DNA from: Streptomyces sp. CBMA123
GTDB lineage: Bacteria > Actinomycetota > Actinomycetes > Streptomycetales > Streptomycetaceae
Direction of reading: 5' to 3'
NCBI RefSeq assembly: GCF_014596465.1
Contig: NZ_MECK01000618.1
Span: 1 to 37,718, forward strand
DNA: 37,718 bases
Shown here: positions 23,787 to 32,200 of the stretch, piece after piece
Layout: each line of letters opens with the position of its first letter
How positions within the stretch are numbered: position 1 is the first letter of the stretch
The notes under the pieces: generated by a model
Told to the model about the DNA's origin: nothing
What the model saw: the letters and a program-made list of their open reading frames with translations, nothing else
Databases searched by the model: none
Position numbers and translations under genes: made by a program

Positions 23787-24872
23787 GTGACCAGCAACCA
23801 GAACGGCGCCACCTACGCCGCCGCCGGTGTCGACATCGAGGCGGGCGACCGCGCCGTCGAGCTCATGAAGCAGTGGGTGAAGAAGGCCAACCGCCCCGAG
23901 GTGGTCGGCGGTCTCGGCGGCTTCGCCGGCCTCTTCGACGTGTCGGCCTTCAAGAACTACGAGCGGCCGCTGCTGGCTTCGGCCACCGACGGCGTGGGGA
24001 CCAAGGTGGCCATCGCGGCCGCCATGGACAAGCACGACACCATCGGCCACGACCTGGTCGGCATGGTCGTGGACGACCTCGTGGTGTGCGGCGCCGAGCC
24101 GCTGTTCATGACCGACTACATCTGCGTCGGCAAGGTCGTCCCGGAGCGGGTCGCCTCGATCGTCAAGGGCATCGCCGAGGGCTGCGCGCTGGCCGGCTGC
24201 GCCCTGGTGGGCGGCGAGACGGCCGAGCACCCGGGCCTGCTCGGCCCGGACGAGTACGACGTCGCGGGCGCCGGCACCGGCGTGGTCGAGGCCGACGCGC
24301 TGCTGGGCTCCGAGCGGGTCCGGGCCGGCGACGTGGTGATCGCGATGGCCGCCTCCGGCCTGCACTCCAACGGCTACTCGCTGGTCCGCCACGTGCTGCT
24401 GAACGAGGCCGGCTGGAAGCTGGACCGCAAGGTCGAGGAGTTCGGCCGCACCCTCGGCGAGGAACTGCTGGAGCCGACCCGGATCTACTCGCTGGACTGC
24501 CTGGCGCTCACCCGCGCGACCGAGGTGCACGCCTTCTCGCACGTCACCGGCGGCGGCCTGGCGGCCAACCTGGCCCGGGTCATCCCGGACGGCCTGCACG
24601 CGCGCCTGGACCGCGGCACCTGGACCCCGCTGCCGGTCTTCCGGACCGTCGCCGAGGTCGGCCGGGTGGCCACCCTGGAGCTGGAGAAGACGCTCAACAT
24701 GGGCGTCGGCATGGTCGCGGTCGTCCCGCCGCACTCGGTGGACGCGGTGCTGTCGATCCTGGAGGACCGCGGCGTCGAGGCCTGGCTGCTCGGCGACATC
24801 GTGGAGCGCACCGACGAGCACGGGGCCGGTGCGGCCCTGTACAACGCCTACGAGGGCTTCACCGCGGGCTGA
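23787..24872 (+). CDS. purM: Phosphoribosylformylglycinamidine cyclo-ligase (AIR synthetase)
   Basis: This 361-aa enzyme closes the imidazole ring of AIR from FGAM with ATP, the fifth step of purine synthesis. Typical segments are AGVDIEAGDRAVELMK at the N-terminus, LLASATDGVGTK, HDLVGMVVDDLVVCGAEPLFMTDY, LVGGETAEHPG, ASGLHSNGYSLVR, the HVTGGGLAANLAR loop and NMGVGM near the C-terminus. The GTG at 23787 follows GAAAGGG. It lies 83 bp after purF on the same strand, as in other streptomycetes, and ends at a strong terminator. Confidence 0.98.
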   Translation: MTSNQNGATYAAAGVDIEAGDRAVELMKQWVKKANRPEVVGGLGGFAGLFDVSAFKNYERPLLASATDGVGTKVAIAAAMDKHDTIGHDLVGMVVDDLVVCGAEPLFMTDYICVGKVVPERVASIVKGIAEGCALAGCALVGGETAEHPGLLGPDEYDVAGAGTGVVEADALLGSERVRAGDVVIAMAASGLHSNGYSLVRHVLLNEAGWKLDRKVEEFGRTLGEELLEPTRIYSLDCLALTRATEVHAFSHVTGGGLAANLARVIPDGLHARLDRGTWTPLPVFRTVAEVGRVATLELEKTLNMGVGMVAVVPPHSVDAVLSILEDRGVEAWLLGDIVERTDEHGAGAALYNAYEGFTAG

Positions 24873-24886
24873 CCGGCCCGCGGACG

Positions 24887-24924
24887 CGAGAGGGCCCCTC
24901 CGGTGCGCCGGAGGGGCCCTCTCG
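24887..24924 (+). terminator. purM terminator
   Basis: A perfect 17-bp stem (24887-24903 with 24908-24924) closes a TGCG loop, starting 14 bp after the purM stop. No long T-run follows, as is usual in this group. Confidence 0.85.
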
Positions 24925-25063
24925 TACGTCGGGGGCGTTCGACCGGGCCCCGAGAGCCACGCGAAAGCCGAAGCCGTAGCCCCACCCGCCTACCCGCCCG
25001 CGGGAACGCCGAAGACCGGTCCGGCGCCCAGGGGCGTCAGGACCGGTCCGGCGAAGCTGCGGT

Positions 25064-25324
25064 CTACGAGCGGCGGGAGGCCTGCGACGGCCCGGTGCCC
25101 GGTCCGGTGTCGTCCTCGTCGTCGAGGTCGGCGTAGCGGGCGGCGTACTCCGCGTACGGGTCGTCGTCCTCTTCCTCCTCCTCGATCGGCTCAGGGTCGA
25201 TCGAAGCAGTGGACGGCGATACGCCCAGCTCGTTGGACAGACGGTTAGCGTCGAACCCGCCGCTGTTGTACTTCAGCTCGCGGGCGACCTTCGTCTGCTT
25301 GGCCTTGGCCCGGCCGCGCCCCAT
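25064..25324 (-). CDS. DUF3073 family protein
   Basis: This is an 86-aa, very hydrophilic protein. The N-terminus is basic (MGRGRAKAKQTKVARELKY), the middle has a conserved FDANRLSNELG, and then comes a run of Glu/Asp (IEEEEEDDDPYAEYAARYADLDDEDD). This is the layout of the actinobacterial DUF3073 family, whose function is not known. The basic head and acidic tail suggest nucleic-acid or protein contact rather than catalysis. It lies tail to tail with purM and downstream of the valine dehydrogenase gene; this order is conserved in streptomycetes as far as I recall. Confidence 0.9.
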   Translation of the reverse strand: MGRGRAKAKQTKVARELKYNSGGFDANRLSNELGVSPSTASIDPEPIEEEEEDDDPYAEYAARYADLDDEDDTGPGTGPSQASRRS

Positions 25325-25650
25325 GGGTCGACCCCCTCAACGATGGGGCTCACGGCCCCGAGTCTGACACGTGTTCATGATCAGGACCGGCCTGCCCGAA
25401 TGGGAGGACCGTCCCTTGGAGCATTAACGGTACCTGTTTCCGCCGCTGGACGGTACGTCGTCGGTGTGACGTGGCGCGCACCGGCTGCACCCGAGACCAG
25501 GTCTTCCCAGGTCAGGGGAGGTTTTGCGGCGTTTGGCACGCTGTCCGGAGGTGATCGGGGTCCGTCGTTCCAGGACTGATTATCCCCCCTAGGGGGGCGT
25601 CGGATCACCCGTTCGGGCGGAGAAGTGAGAATCCGGTTCCACATCGTGAT
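25325..25650. other. Intergenic region upstream of the DUF3073 gene
   Basis: I see no credible gene here; the short open frames at 25343-25579 (+) and 25381-25644 (-) have no family features. The region should hold the DUF3073 promoter, reading leftward. Its one striking element is a perfect 14-bp palindrome at 25584-25597. Confidence 0.6.
25584..25597. promoter_or_regulatory. Perfect C6TAG6 palindrome
   Basis: CCCCCCTAGGGGGG is a perfect 14-bp palindrome preceded by an AT-rich TGATTAT. It lies 260 bp upstream of the DUF3073 start and 54 bp beyond the valine dehydrogenase terminator. C-tract/G-tract palindromes resemble sites of CsoR-type metal sensors, but no such regulator is seen. Confidence 0.35.
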
Positions 25651-25683
25651 GCGCGGGGGGCCGGAGGTGACGGCCCCCCGCGC
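25651..25683 (-). terminator. Valine dehydrogenase gene terminator
   Basis: A perfect 13-bp inverted repeat (GCGCGGGGGGCCG at 25651-25663 and its complement at 25671-25683) with a 7-nt loop lies 25 bp beyond the vdh stop on the - strand. Confidence 0.8.
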
Positions 25684-25707
25684 ACCGGGTCACCGGAGGG
25701 AGCCCGG

Positions 25708-26865
25708 TCAGCCCCGGCGGCTGCCCGGCAGCAGGACCGAGCGCAGCGCGCTGATCTCGCGCATCCGCTTCTCCGCCAGGCGGTCGGCGGCGACCGCCGG
25801 CGGGATGCCGTCGGAGGCGGCCCGGGTGAAGATCTCCAGGGTGGTGTCGAAGATCTTGGTGGCCTTGTTCTTGGCCCGCTCGAAGTTGAAGCCGTCGATC
25901 TCGTCGGCGACCTGGATCACGCCGCCGGAGTTCACCAGGTAGTCGGGGGCGTAGAGGATGCCGCGGTCGGCCAGGTCCTTCTCGACGCCCGGGTGGGCCA
26001 GCTGGTTGTTGGCCGCGCCGCAGACGACCGAGGTGCCGAACTCGCCGAGCGCCGAGACCACGGAGTCGGTCAGCGCGCCGCCGAGGGCGCAGGGGGCGTA
26101 GACGTCCAGCTTGGCCTGGAGCAGGGCGGCGGTGTCGGCGACCACCTCCACCTCCGGGTGGGCGGCGCGGACGCGGTTGACGGCGGCCTCGAAGGGGTCG
26201 GTGACGACGACGGTGGCGCCGTCCGCGACCAGGTGGCCGACCAGGTAGTGGCCGACCTTGCCGACGCCCGCGACGCCGACCCGCTTGCCGCGCAGCGTGG
26301 GCTGGCCCCAGCGGGCCTGGGCGCTGGCGCGCATGCCCTGGAAGACGCCGAAGGCGGTGAGGATGGACGAGTCGCCGGCGCCGCCGTGCTCGGGCGAGCG
26401 GCCGGTCACGAACTCGGTCTCGCGCGCGATGACGTCCATGTCCTGGACGTAGGTGCCCACGTCGCAGGCGGTGATGTAGCGGCCGCGCAGGGACTCCACG
26501 AAGCGGCCGTAGGCCCGGAGCATGGCCTCGTTCTTGTCCTTGTTCGGGTCGCCGATGATGACGGCCTTGCCGCCGCCGAGGTCGAGCCCGGCCAGCGCGT
26601 TCTTGTAGGACATGCCGCGGGACAGGTTCAGCGCGTCCTCCAGGGCCGCCTCTTCGGAGGCGTACGGGAAGAAGCGGGTGCCGCCGAGGGCGGGGCCGAG
26701 CGCGGTGGAGTGGATGGCGATGATCGCCTTGAGTCCGGAGCTGCGGTCGTGGCAGAGGACGACCTGCTCGTGGCCGTCGCCGGGGGCGCCGTCCTGCTCG
26801 GTGCGGAAGATCCTGCTGAGCACGCCGGGTGCGGGGTGCGTGGCGGGGGTCTGTACGTCGGTCAC
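25708..26865 (-). CDS. vdh: Valine dehydrogenase (Leu/Phe/Val dehydrogenase family)
   Basis: This 385-aa NAD-dependent enzyme deaminates branched-chain amino acids, chiefly valine, to 2-oxo acids. It supplies precursors for branched fatty acids and polyketides. Seen in sequence: HSTALGPALGGTRF and MSYKNALAGLDLGGGKAVI with the catalytic Lys, the cofactor fold GVAGVGKVGHYL, then CALGGAL, CGAANNQLAHP and DYLVNSGGVIQVADE. The GTG at 26865 (VTDVQTP) follows GGAG and matches the start of the known Streptomyces enzyme. Its neighbours (DUF3073 gene, hypothetical gene, bldC) match the S. coelicolor vdh locus as I recall it. It may be fed by, or compete for, amino acids used by the upstream NRPS, but nothing links them directly. 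Confidence 0.95.
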   Translation of the reverse strand: MTDVQTPATHPAPGVLSRIFRTEQDGAPGDGHEQVVLCHDRSSGLKAIIAIHSTALGPALGGTRFFPYASEEAALEDALNLSRGMSYKNALAGLDLGGGKAVIIGDPNKDKNEAMLRAYGRFVESLRGRYITACDVGTYVQDMDVIARETEFVTGRSPEHGGAGDSSILTAFGVFQGMRASAQARWGQPTLRGKRVGVAGVGKVGHYLVGHLVADGATVVVTDPFEAAVNRVRAAHPEVEVVADTAALLQAKLDVYAPCALGGALTDSVVSALGEFGTSVVCGAANNQLAHPGVEKDLADRGILYAPDYLVNSGGVIQVADEIDGFNFERAKNKATKIFDTTLEIFTRAASDGIPPAVAADRLAEKRMREISALRSVLLPGSRRG

Positions 26866-26953
26866 TGTGGTGACTCCAGTATCGCGGGCCCGCTGCTGTG
26901 GTGCGGGCGTCTGGGGCGAAGCGTAGTCGCGCCGGAGCCGCCGATCAGCCGTC

Positions 26954-26980
26954 TTGTCCGAGCTTGTGCCGGTTGTCCGA
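26954..26980. promoter_or_regulatory. Direct repeat in the vdh / hypothetical-gene divergent region
   Basis: TTGTCCGA occurs twice (26954-26961 and 26973-26980), 19 bp apart, within the 198-bp region between two divergent starts. The position and spacing suit a regulator site or overlapping promoters for vdh. Confidence 0.35.
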
Positions 26981-27063
26981 AGGGTGAGACGGGAAGGGGG
27001 CCGGGGTGCGGGCGCGAACGGTTCGGGGTCGCGCTCTCCCCGGGCCGTGCGGCTCGTGCGACC

Positions 27064-27984
27064 ATGCAGGACGTGACCGTCGTACGTACTTCCGTACTGC
27101 CGCCCTACGCCGCCCACCTGCGGGTCTACGAGCCGCTGGCGGCCTATCCGGAGCCCGAGCGGGCGCGCTGGCAGGCCTATGCCGCCGAGCACGGGCCGGA
27201 CGCGGCGGTGGCGGAGCAGTCGGTGGCGGAGGCGGGGCTGGAGGAGCAGCGGGAGGCCCTGGCGGAGCTGGCCGCCCGCACGCCCCGGGCCCTGCCGGAG
27301 CAGGAGAGCGGGCGGGCGTACCTGCGGATCGTGGACGGCGTACTGTACGTGTGCCCGTGGGCGACCAGGCTGCGCAGTTGGCAGGCGCTGGAGGAGCTGC
27401 GGGCGGGGGCTCCGGTGGCGCTGCTGGACACCGCGGTGCCGCCGGTGACCCGGGCGGCCGCCGAGGCGGACCGGGAGCGCTGGCGGGCCGGGCACCCGGA
27501 CGCCCGGCCGTGGATCCTCACCAGCCGGTGGGAGGTGCCGGTGCGCTGGTTCCTGCCGTTCGGGGACGAGGACCGGTGCTTCGTTCCGGGGGGAGCGGGC
27601 ACGGGAGGGGGAGAAGAGGGGGAGGGGGAGCGGGGGAGGCCGGCGGCGCTGTTCTACCTGGTGCCGATGGCCCAGGCCCGGCGCCGGGTGGCACGCGCCT
27701 ACCGGGCGCTGCGCGAGGCGGTGCCGGACGGGGAGCTGGTGCGCGGGGCGGAGCAGGTCGGGCGCTGGCTGGAGGAGTTCCATCCGCGTTCGCTGGTGGA
27801 GTTGGACTACGGGGGGCTGGTGCATCTGCTGGGGCCGGAGCGGCTGTTGGCGGACCGTTCGGCGGGGGAGCTGGAGGAGGGGCTGCGCGCCCTGCGGGCG
27901 GGGGACGCCGACGGGGCGTTGCGCGCGTACGGGGAACTGACGGGGCGCTGGCGGCGGGTGCTGGCCCTGCGGCACGCGAACTGA
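27064..27984 (+). CDS. Conserved hypothetical protein upstream of bldC
   Basis: This is a 306-aa soluble protein that I do not recognise as a known enzyme. It begins with VVRTSVLPPYAAHLRVYEPLAAYPEPERARW and is rich in Ala, Arg and Glu with few hydrophobic runs. A Gly/Glu-rich insert (GGAGTGGGEEGEGERGRP, about residues 178-195) splits WFLPFGDEDRCFVPGG from LFYLVPMAQARRRVARAYRAL. There is no signal peptide or membrane segment. A gene of this size lies between vdh and bldC in S. coelicolor as far as I recall, so it is part of the core locus. ATG 27064 is the likely start; a GTG three codons later is also possible. Confidence 0.85.
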   Translation: MQDVTVVRTSVLPPYAAHLRVYEPLAAYPEPERARWQAYAAEHGPDAAVAEQSVAEAGLEEQREALAELAARTPRALPEQESGRAYLRIVDGVLYVCPWATRLRSWQALEELRAGAPVALLDTAVPPVTRAAAEADRERWRAGHPDARPWILTSRWEVPVRWFLPFGDEDRCFVPGGAGTGGGEEGEGERGRPAALFYLVPMAQARRRVARAYRALREAVPDGELVRGAEQVGRWLEEFHPRSLVELDYGGLVHLLGPERLLADRSAGELEEGLRALRAGDADGALRAYGELTGRWRRVLALRHAN

Positions 27985-28071
27985 CGTCCGACCGCCCGTG
28001 TATGACTGTGAGGGGTCTTTGGTCCACAACGGTGCCGACCAAGGTCCTGGTTCGGGTCAATAGCTGTCGAA

Positions 28072-28087
28072 CGTGACACTACTCACC
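28072..28087. promoter_or_regulatory. Candidate BldD-type box
   Basis: The sequence cGTGAcactacTCACc matches the published AGTGA-n-TCACc type of BldD site at all but one arm position. bldC is, as I recall, among the reported BldD targets. It lies about 385 bp upstream of the bldC start. Confidence 0.35.
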
Positions 28088-28221
28088 GTTGACGCGAACT
28101 TACCCCTATGTGCAAAAATGGGACAACCAGCCCAACTTCACGTGAGCGTGCCCACTTTTGGGTGGTTCTGGAGTCGATGCGTGCTTTGCGGGGAAACAGG
28201 GGGTCTGGTCCCCTCGTAACC

Positions 28222-28246
28222 GGACGTCACTGCCGTGTGACTGTCC
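28222..28246. promoter_or_regulatory. Bulged palindrome upstream of bldC
   Basis: Perfect arms GTCAC and GTGAC (28226-28230, 28237-28241) flank a 6-bp centre. They are extended outward by GGAC and GTCC with one unpaired base. This is a good candidate for binding by a dimeric regulator. Confidence 0.4.
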
Positions 28247-28433
28247 GTTATGGGGTGGTCCATCGCCATCCGTCAGCCTTGAACCCGTGAGGGGTCAATT
28301 TTGGCGGTTTGGTCGATAGGGCTGGACGGATGGTGTAGTTGTAGACACCAGGACAAGCCGTTCGTCCTATAACCGACTCGGCCCGTCTATGCCATTTCGG
28401 GCATCGCGGGCCAAGGTGCAGAATTTGAAGGAT

Positions 28434-28455
28434 AGAACCGCCCTGGTTCGGTTCT
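28434..28455 (+). promoter_or_regulatory. Hairpin directly ahead of the bldC ribosome site
   Basis: AGAACCG (28434-28440) and CGGTTCT (28449-28455) form a perfect 7-bp stem ending 3 nt before the GAGGAGG site (28459-28465) of bldC. It could affect ribosome access or mRNA stability. Confidence 0.45.
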
Positions 28456-28471
28456 CCCGAGGAGGCCGCTC

Positions 28472-28678
28472 ATGACCGCTCGTACCCCTGATGCTGAACC
28501 GCTGCTGACGCCGGCGGAAGTTGCCACCATGTTCCGCGTTGACCCGAAGACGGTCACCCGCTGGGCCAAGGCGGGCAAGCTGACGTCGATCCGCACGCTC
28601 GGTGGTCACCGTCGTTACCGTGAGGCGGAGGTGCGCGCACTGCTGGCCGGGATTCCCGCTCAGCGCACTGAAGCCTGA
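28472..28678 (+). CDS. bldC: Developmental transcriptional regulator BldC (MerR-like)
   Basis: This 68-aa DNA-binding protein consists of one MerR-type winged helix: LLTPAEVATMFRVDPKTVTRW, then AKAGKLTSIRTLGGHRRYREAEV with the conserved GGHRRY wing. It has the size and sequence expected of streptomycete BldC, which controls the onset of development and secondary metabolism and binds direct repeats cooperatively. A textbook GAGGAGG lies 7 nt before the ATG. It has a long upstream region and ends at a strong hairpin, so it is monocistronic. It could influence the biosynthetic cluster in this window only indirectly. Confidence 0.98.
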   Translation: MTARTPDAEPLLTPAEVATMFRVDPKTVTRWAKAGKLTSIRTLGGHRRYREAEVRALLAGIPAQRTEA

Positions 28679-28697
28679 TAGGCCGAAGGCTCTTTCG

Positions 28698-28743
28698 AAG
28701 GGGCCGCTAACCGGACTCCGCCGGGTCCGGTTAGCGGCCCCTT
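28698..28743 (+). terminator. bldC terminator
   Basis: A perfect 18-bp stem (28698-28715 with 28726-28743) with a 10-nt loop begins 19 bp after the bldC stop and is followed by TG. Confidence 0.9.
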
Positions 28744-29017
28744 TGTCGTACCCGCGATCGGGCTTCTGGGCCGTCTTCCGGTCGCCTTCCGGTACCGTCC
28801 GGCCGGTCGGAATGCCGAACTCCGGATAACGATTTGATGCGCATGAGGCGGGGGGGATTTACAGTGAATAACAGTGCAATTTTACATATTAAATTAGTGC
28901 TGTACGAGAGAGGGGGCTTCGGGGGTGATTCCCGGGGGGTTCAGGTGACGACGGTCACACGGTCCGTCACTTGTGGGCCGGACCTGGTCCGGGGTAGGCG
29001 ACGGACGGTCAAAAGCA
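28744..29017. other. Intergenic region with an AT-rich island
   Basis: No gene is credible between the bldC and tRNA terminators. From about 28858 to 28907 the sequence becomes AT-rich, with a repeated ACAGTG (ACAGTGAATAACAGTG) and AATTTtacatattAAATT, in sharp contrast to the rest of the window. An open frame from 28834 runs into the tRNA terminator and is rejected. Confidence 0.6.
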
Positions 29018-29049
29018 AGAGGCCCGGAACCTGACGGTTCCGGGCCTCT
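29018..29049 (-). terminator. tRNA-Asp terminator
   Basis: A 14-bp stem (29018-29031 with 29036-29049) with a TGAC loop is followed on the - strand by TGCTTTTG, a typical factor-independent terminator. It starts 11 bp after the tRNA 3' end. Confidence 0.85.
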
Positions 29050-29059
29050 CGCACTGCGG

Positions 29060-29133
29060 CGATCCCGACGGGACTTGAACCCGCGACCTCCACCTTGACA
29101 GGGTGGCGAGCTAACCAACTGCTCCACGGGACC
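29060..29133 (-). tRNA. tRNA-Asp (anticodon GTC)
   Basis: This is a 74-nt cloverleaf on the - strand. The acceptor stem GGTCCCG pairs with CGGGATC, with G as discriminator. The D arm is GAGC...GCTC. The anticodon stem CCACC/GGTGG encloses CTGTCAA, giving anticodon GTC. The T arm is GCGGG-TTCAAGT-CCCGT. CCA is not encoded. Confidence 0.97.
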
Positions 29134-29193
29134 AGAGTTTTCTGATCTCGTTCACTCGCTTGCCGCGCTGCGAACAAGACAGACTGTAGCCCA

Positions 29194-29234
29194 TGGTGGG
29201 CCCCCAGGTCGAACTGGCTCCTGAAGGCCCACCA
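29194..29234 (-). terminator. Possible hrpA terminator
   Basis: TGGTGGGCC (29194-29202) and GGCCCACCA (29226-29234) form a 9-bp stem. An inner CCAG/CTGG stem lies in the 23-nt loop. It sits 30 bp beyond the hrpA stop. Confidence 0.45.
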
Positions 29235-29263
29235 CGCACCCGCAGCTCAGGGCGCCGCCCGGG

Positions 29264-32200
29264 TCACAGGGACGCCCGGGCCGCCTCCATCGCCTTCATG
29301 ATCCGCTTCTCCGAGACCGGGCTCGGCGTGCCCAGCCCCTGGGCGAAGAAGCTGACCCGCAGCTCCTCGATCATCCAGCGGATCGCCCGCACCTCCTGCG
29401 ACGGCTGCCGCCCGGCCGGCACCGCCGCCAGCAGCTCCCCGTACGCCTGCTGCACCTGCTGGACCTTCAGCAGCTGCTGGGCGTCCCGCTGGGGGTGGTT
29501 GGGCAGCGCCTCCAGCCGGCGGTCCACCGCCAGCAGGTAGCGCTTGAGGTCGGGCAGCCGCTGCCAGCCGGTGGCCGTCACGAAGCCCGGGTGCACCAGC
29601 GAGGCCAGGTGCAGCCGGACGTCGTTCACGGCGCTCAGGAGCACCGGGCTGCTCACCGACTTCAGCCGGGTCGACGCCTTGTGGAAGGCGATCAGCGCGG
29701 TGGCCGTCTTCAGCGTGGTGTCCGCGGACAGGTCGTAGAGGTCCGCCCGCACCCTGTCGTGCAGCTTGGCGAAGGCCGCCTCGTCCCAGGCCGGGCCGCC
29801 GGAGAGGGTCATCAGCCGGTCCGTCGCGGCGGCGACGACGTCCTCGAACAGGGCGGCGATCGAGCCGTGCGGGCTGTGCGAGAGCGCCAGCTTCGCCTGG
29901 TTGCCCAGCCGGCCCTGGATCGACTTGGCCGGGGAGGTGGTGGTCAGCATCAGCAGCCGGCGCGTCCCCTCCCACATCGCCCGCGCCTGCGCCTCCGGGG
30001 TGTCGAACAGCTTCACGCCGACCGACGCGCCCTCGTCCACCAGCGCCGGGTAGGCGCGCAGCGAGTGGCCGCGGGAGCGCTGCTCGAAGGTGCGCTGGAG
30101 CACCGGCAGCCCGGCCGGCCAGGCGGTCAGCCCGCTCTGCTCGATGCCCTGGCCGGAGGCCGCCGAGGAGAGCGTCTCCTTCAGCCTGGGCTTGAGCTTC
30201 AGCCGCAGCTCCTCCAGGTCCTTGGACTCGGCGAGCCGGCGCTTGCCGTCCACCACCCGGAAGGTCACCTTGAGGTGGTCCGGCACCCGCTCGTCGTCCC
30301 AGGCCTCCGGCGGCACGGTGACGGCCGTCAGACGCTTCAGGGCGTGCTCCAGGGACGGCAGCAGTGGCTCCTGGCGGTCCTTCACCGCCCGCAGCGCCGC
30401 CTTGGCGAAGTCCGGGGCCGGCACGAAGTTGCGCCGGATCGCCTTGGGCAGCGACTTGATGTACGCGGTGACCAGTTCCTCCCGCAGCCCCGGGATCTGC
30501 CAGTCGAAGCCCTCCGCGGTGACCTGGTTGAGCACCGGCAGCGGGATGTGGACGGTCACGCCGTCCGCGTCGCTGCCCGGCTCGAACTGGTAGGTCAGCG
30601 TGAAGCGCAGCTTGCCCTGCTGCCAGTGGTCCGGGTAGTCGGCCTCGGTGACGCCGCCGGCGGCGTCGTTGATCAGCATCGACTTCTCGAAGTTCAGCAG
30701 GTCCGGCTGGTCGTGCCGGGCCTTCTTCCACCAGGAGTCGAAGTGCCGGGTGGAGACGATCTCCTCGGGCAGCCGGGCGTCGTAGAAGTCGAACAGGGTC
30801 TGGTCGTCCACCATGATGTCCCGGCGGCGGGCCCGGTTCTCCAGCTCCTCGACCTCGCCGAGCAGCCTGCGGTTCTCGCCGAAGAACTTGTGGTGGGTCT
30901 CCCAGTCGCCCTCGACCAGCGCGTTGCGGATGAACAGCTCGCGACAGAGCCCGGCGTCGATCTTCCCGTAGTTGATCTTGCGCTGGGCGACGATCGGCAC
31001 CCCGTAGAGGGTCACCTTCTCGTACGCCAGCACGGCGCCGGCCTTCTTCTCCCAGTGCGGCTCGCTGTAGCTGCGCTTGATCAGGTGCCCGGCCAGCGGC
31101 TCGACCCACTCCGGCTCGATCTTGGCGTTGATCCGCGCCCACAGCCGGGAGGTCTCCACCAGCTCGGCCGACATCAGCCAGCGCGGCGGCTTCTTGAACA
31201 GGCCGGAGCCCGGGAACACCGCGAAACGGGCGCCGCGGGCGCCGCCGTACTCGCGCTTCTCCACGTCGAACAGGCCGATGTGGGACAGCAGTCCGGCCAG
31301 CAGCGACTGGTGGATCCGGTCCGCGTCCGGCTCGGCGTCGGGGTGTTGCTCCTCGATCGTCACGCCCAACTGCTTCGCGACGGTGCGCAGCTGGGTGTAG
31401 ACGTCCTGCCACTCCCGTATCCGCAGGTAGTTCAGGAACTCGGACTTGCACATCCGGCGGAAGGCCGAGGAGGACAGCTCCTTCTGCTGCTCCCGGACGT
31501 AGCGCCACATCGCCAGGTAGGAGAGGAAGTCGGAGGTCTCCGAGGTGAACCGGCGGTGCCGCTCGTCGGCGGCCTGGCGCTTCTCGGCGGGGCGCTCGCG
31601 CGGGTCCTGGATGGACAGCGCGGCGGCGATCACCATGACGTCGCGCACGCAGCCGTTCTTGTCCGCCTCCAGCACCATCCGGGCCATCCGCGGGTCCACC
31701 GGGAGCTGGGCGAGCTTGCGGCCGAGCGCGGTCAGCCGCTTGCGCGGGTCCTTCTCCTCCGGGTCGAGCGCGCCCAGCTCGTGCAGCAGGTGCACGCCGT
31801 CCTTGATGTTGCGCGAGTCCGGCGGGTCCAGGAACGGGAAGGCGGAGATGTCGCCCAGACCGGCCGCGGTCATCTGCAGGATCACCGAGGCCAGGTTGGT
31901 GCGCAGGATCTCGGCGTCGGTGAACTCGGGGCGGGAGAGGAAGTCCTCCTCCGAGTACAGCCGGATGCAGATGCCGTCCGAGGTGCGGCCGCAGCGGCCC
32001 TTGCGCTGGTTGGCGCTGGCCTGGCTGACCGCCTCGATCGGCAGTCGCTGCACCTTGGTGCGGTGGCTGTAGCGGGAGATCCGGGCGGTGCCCGGGTCGA
32101 TCACGTACTTGATGCCGGGGACGGTCAGCGAGGTCTCGGCCACGTTGGTGGCCAGCACGATCCGGCGGCTGTGGGAGCGCTGGAACACCCGGTGCTGCTC

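Larger units (their letters stand above)
27985..28471 (+). promoter_or_regulatory. Long 5' regulatory region of bldC
   Basis: This is a 487-bp gap without a credible gene. It is clearly less GC-rich than the coding DNA around it. It contains a BldD-box-like sequence (28072-28087), a bulged palindrome centred on GTCACtgccgtGTGAC (28226-28241), a CACGTG palindrome near 28140, a possible -10 element TATAAC just before the leader, and a hairpin directly ahead of the bldC ribosome site. Its length and structure suit a gene controlled by several developmental regulators. Confidence 0.55.

Noticed and set aside
25343..25644. Short open frames on both strands between the DUF3073 and vdh genes
   Set aside because: Neither has a convincing ribosome site or family features. 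The + frame covers the C6TAG6 region's flank and reads as non-coding.
28108..28290. 60-codon open frame upstream of bldC
   Set aside because: No ribosome site, atypical composition for coding DNA here, and it overlaps the candidate regulatory palindrome.
28834..29034. 66-codon open frame after bldC
   Set aside because: It spans the AT-rich island and runs into the tRNA terminator hairpin, with no recognisable protein features.
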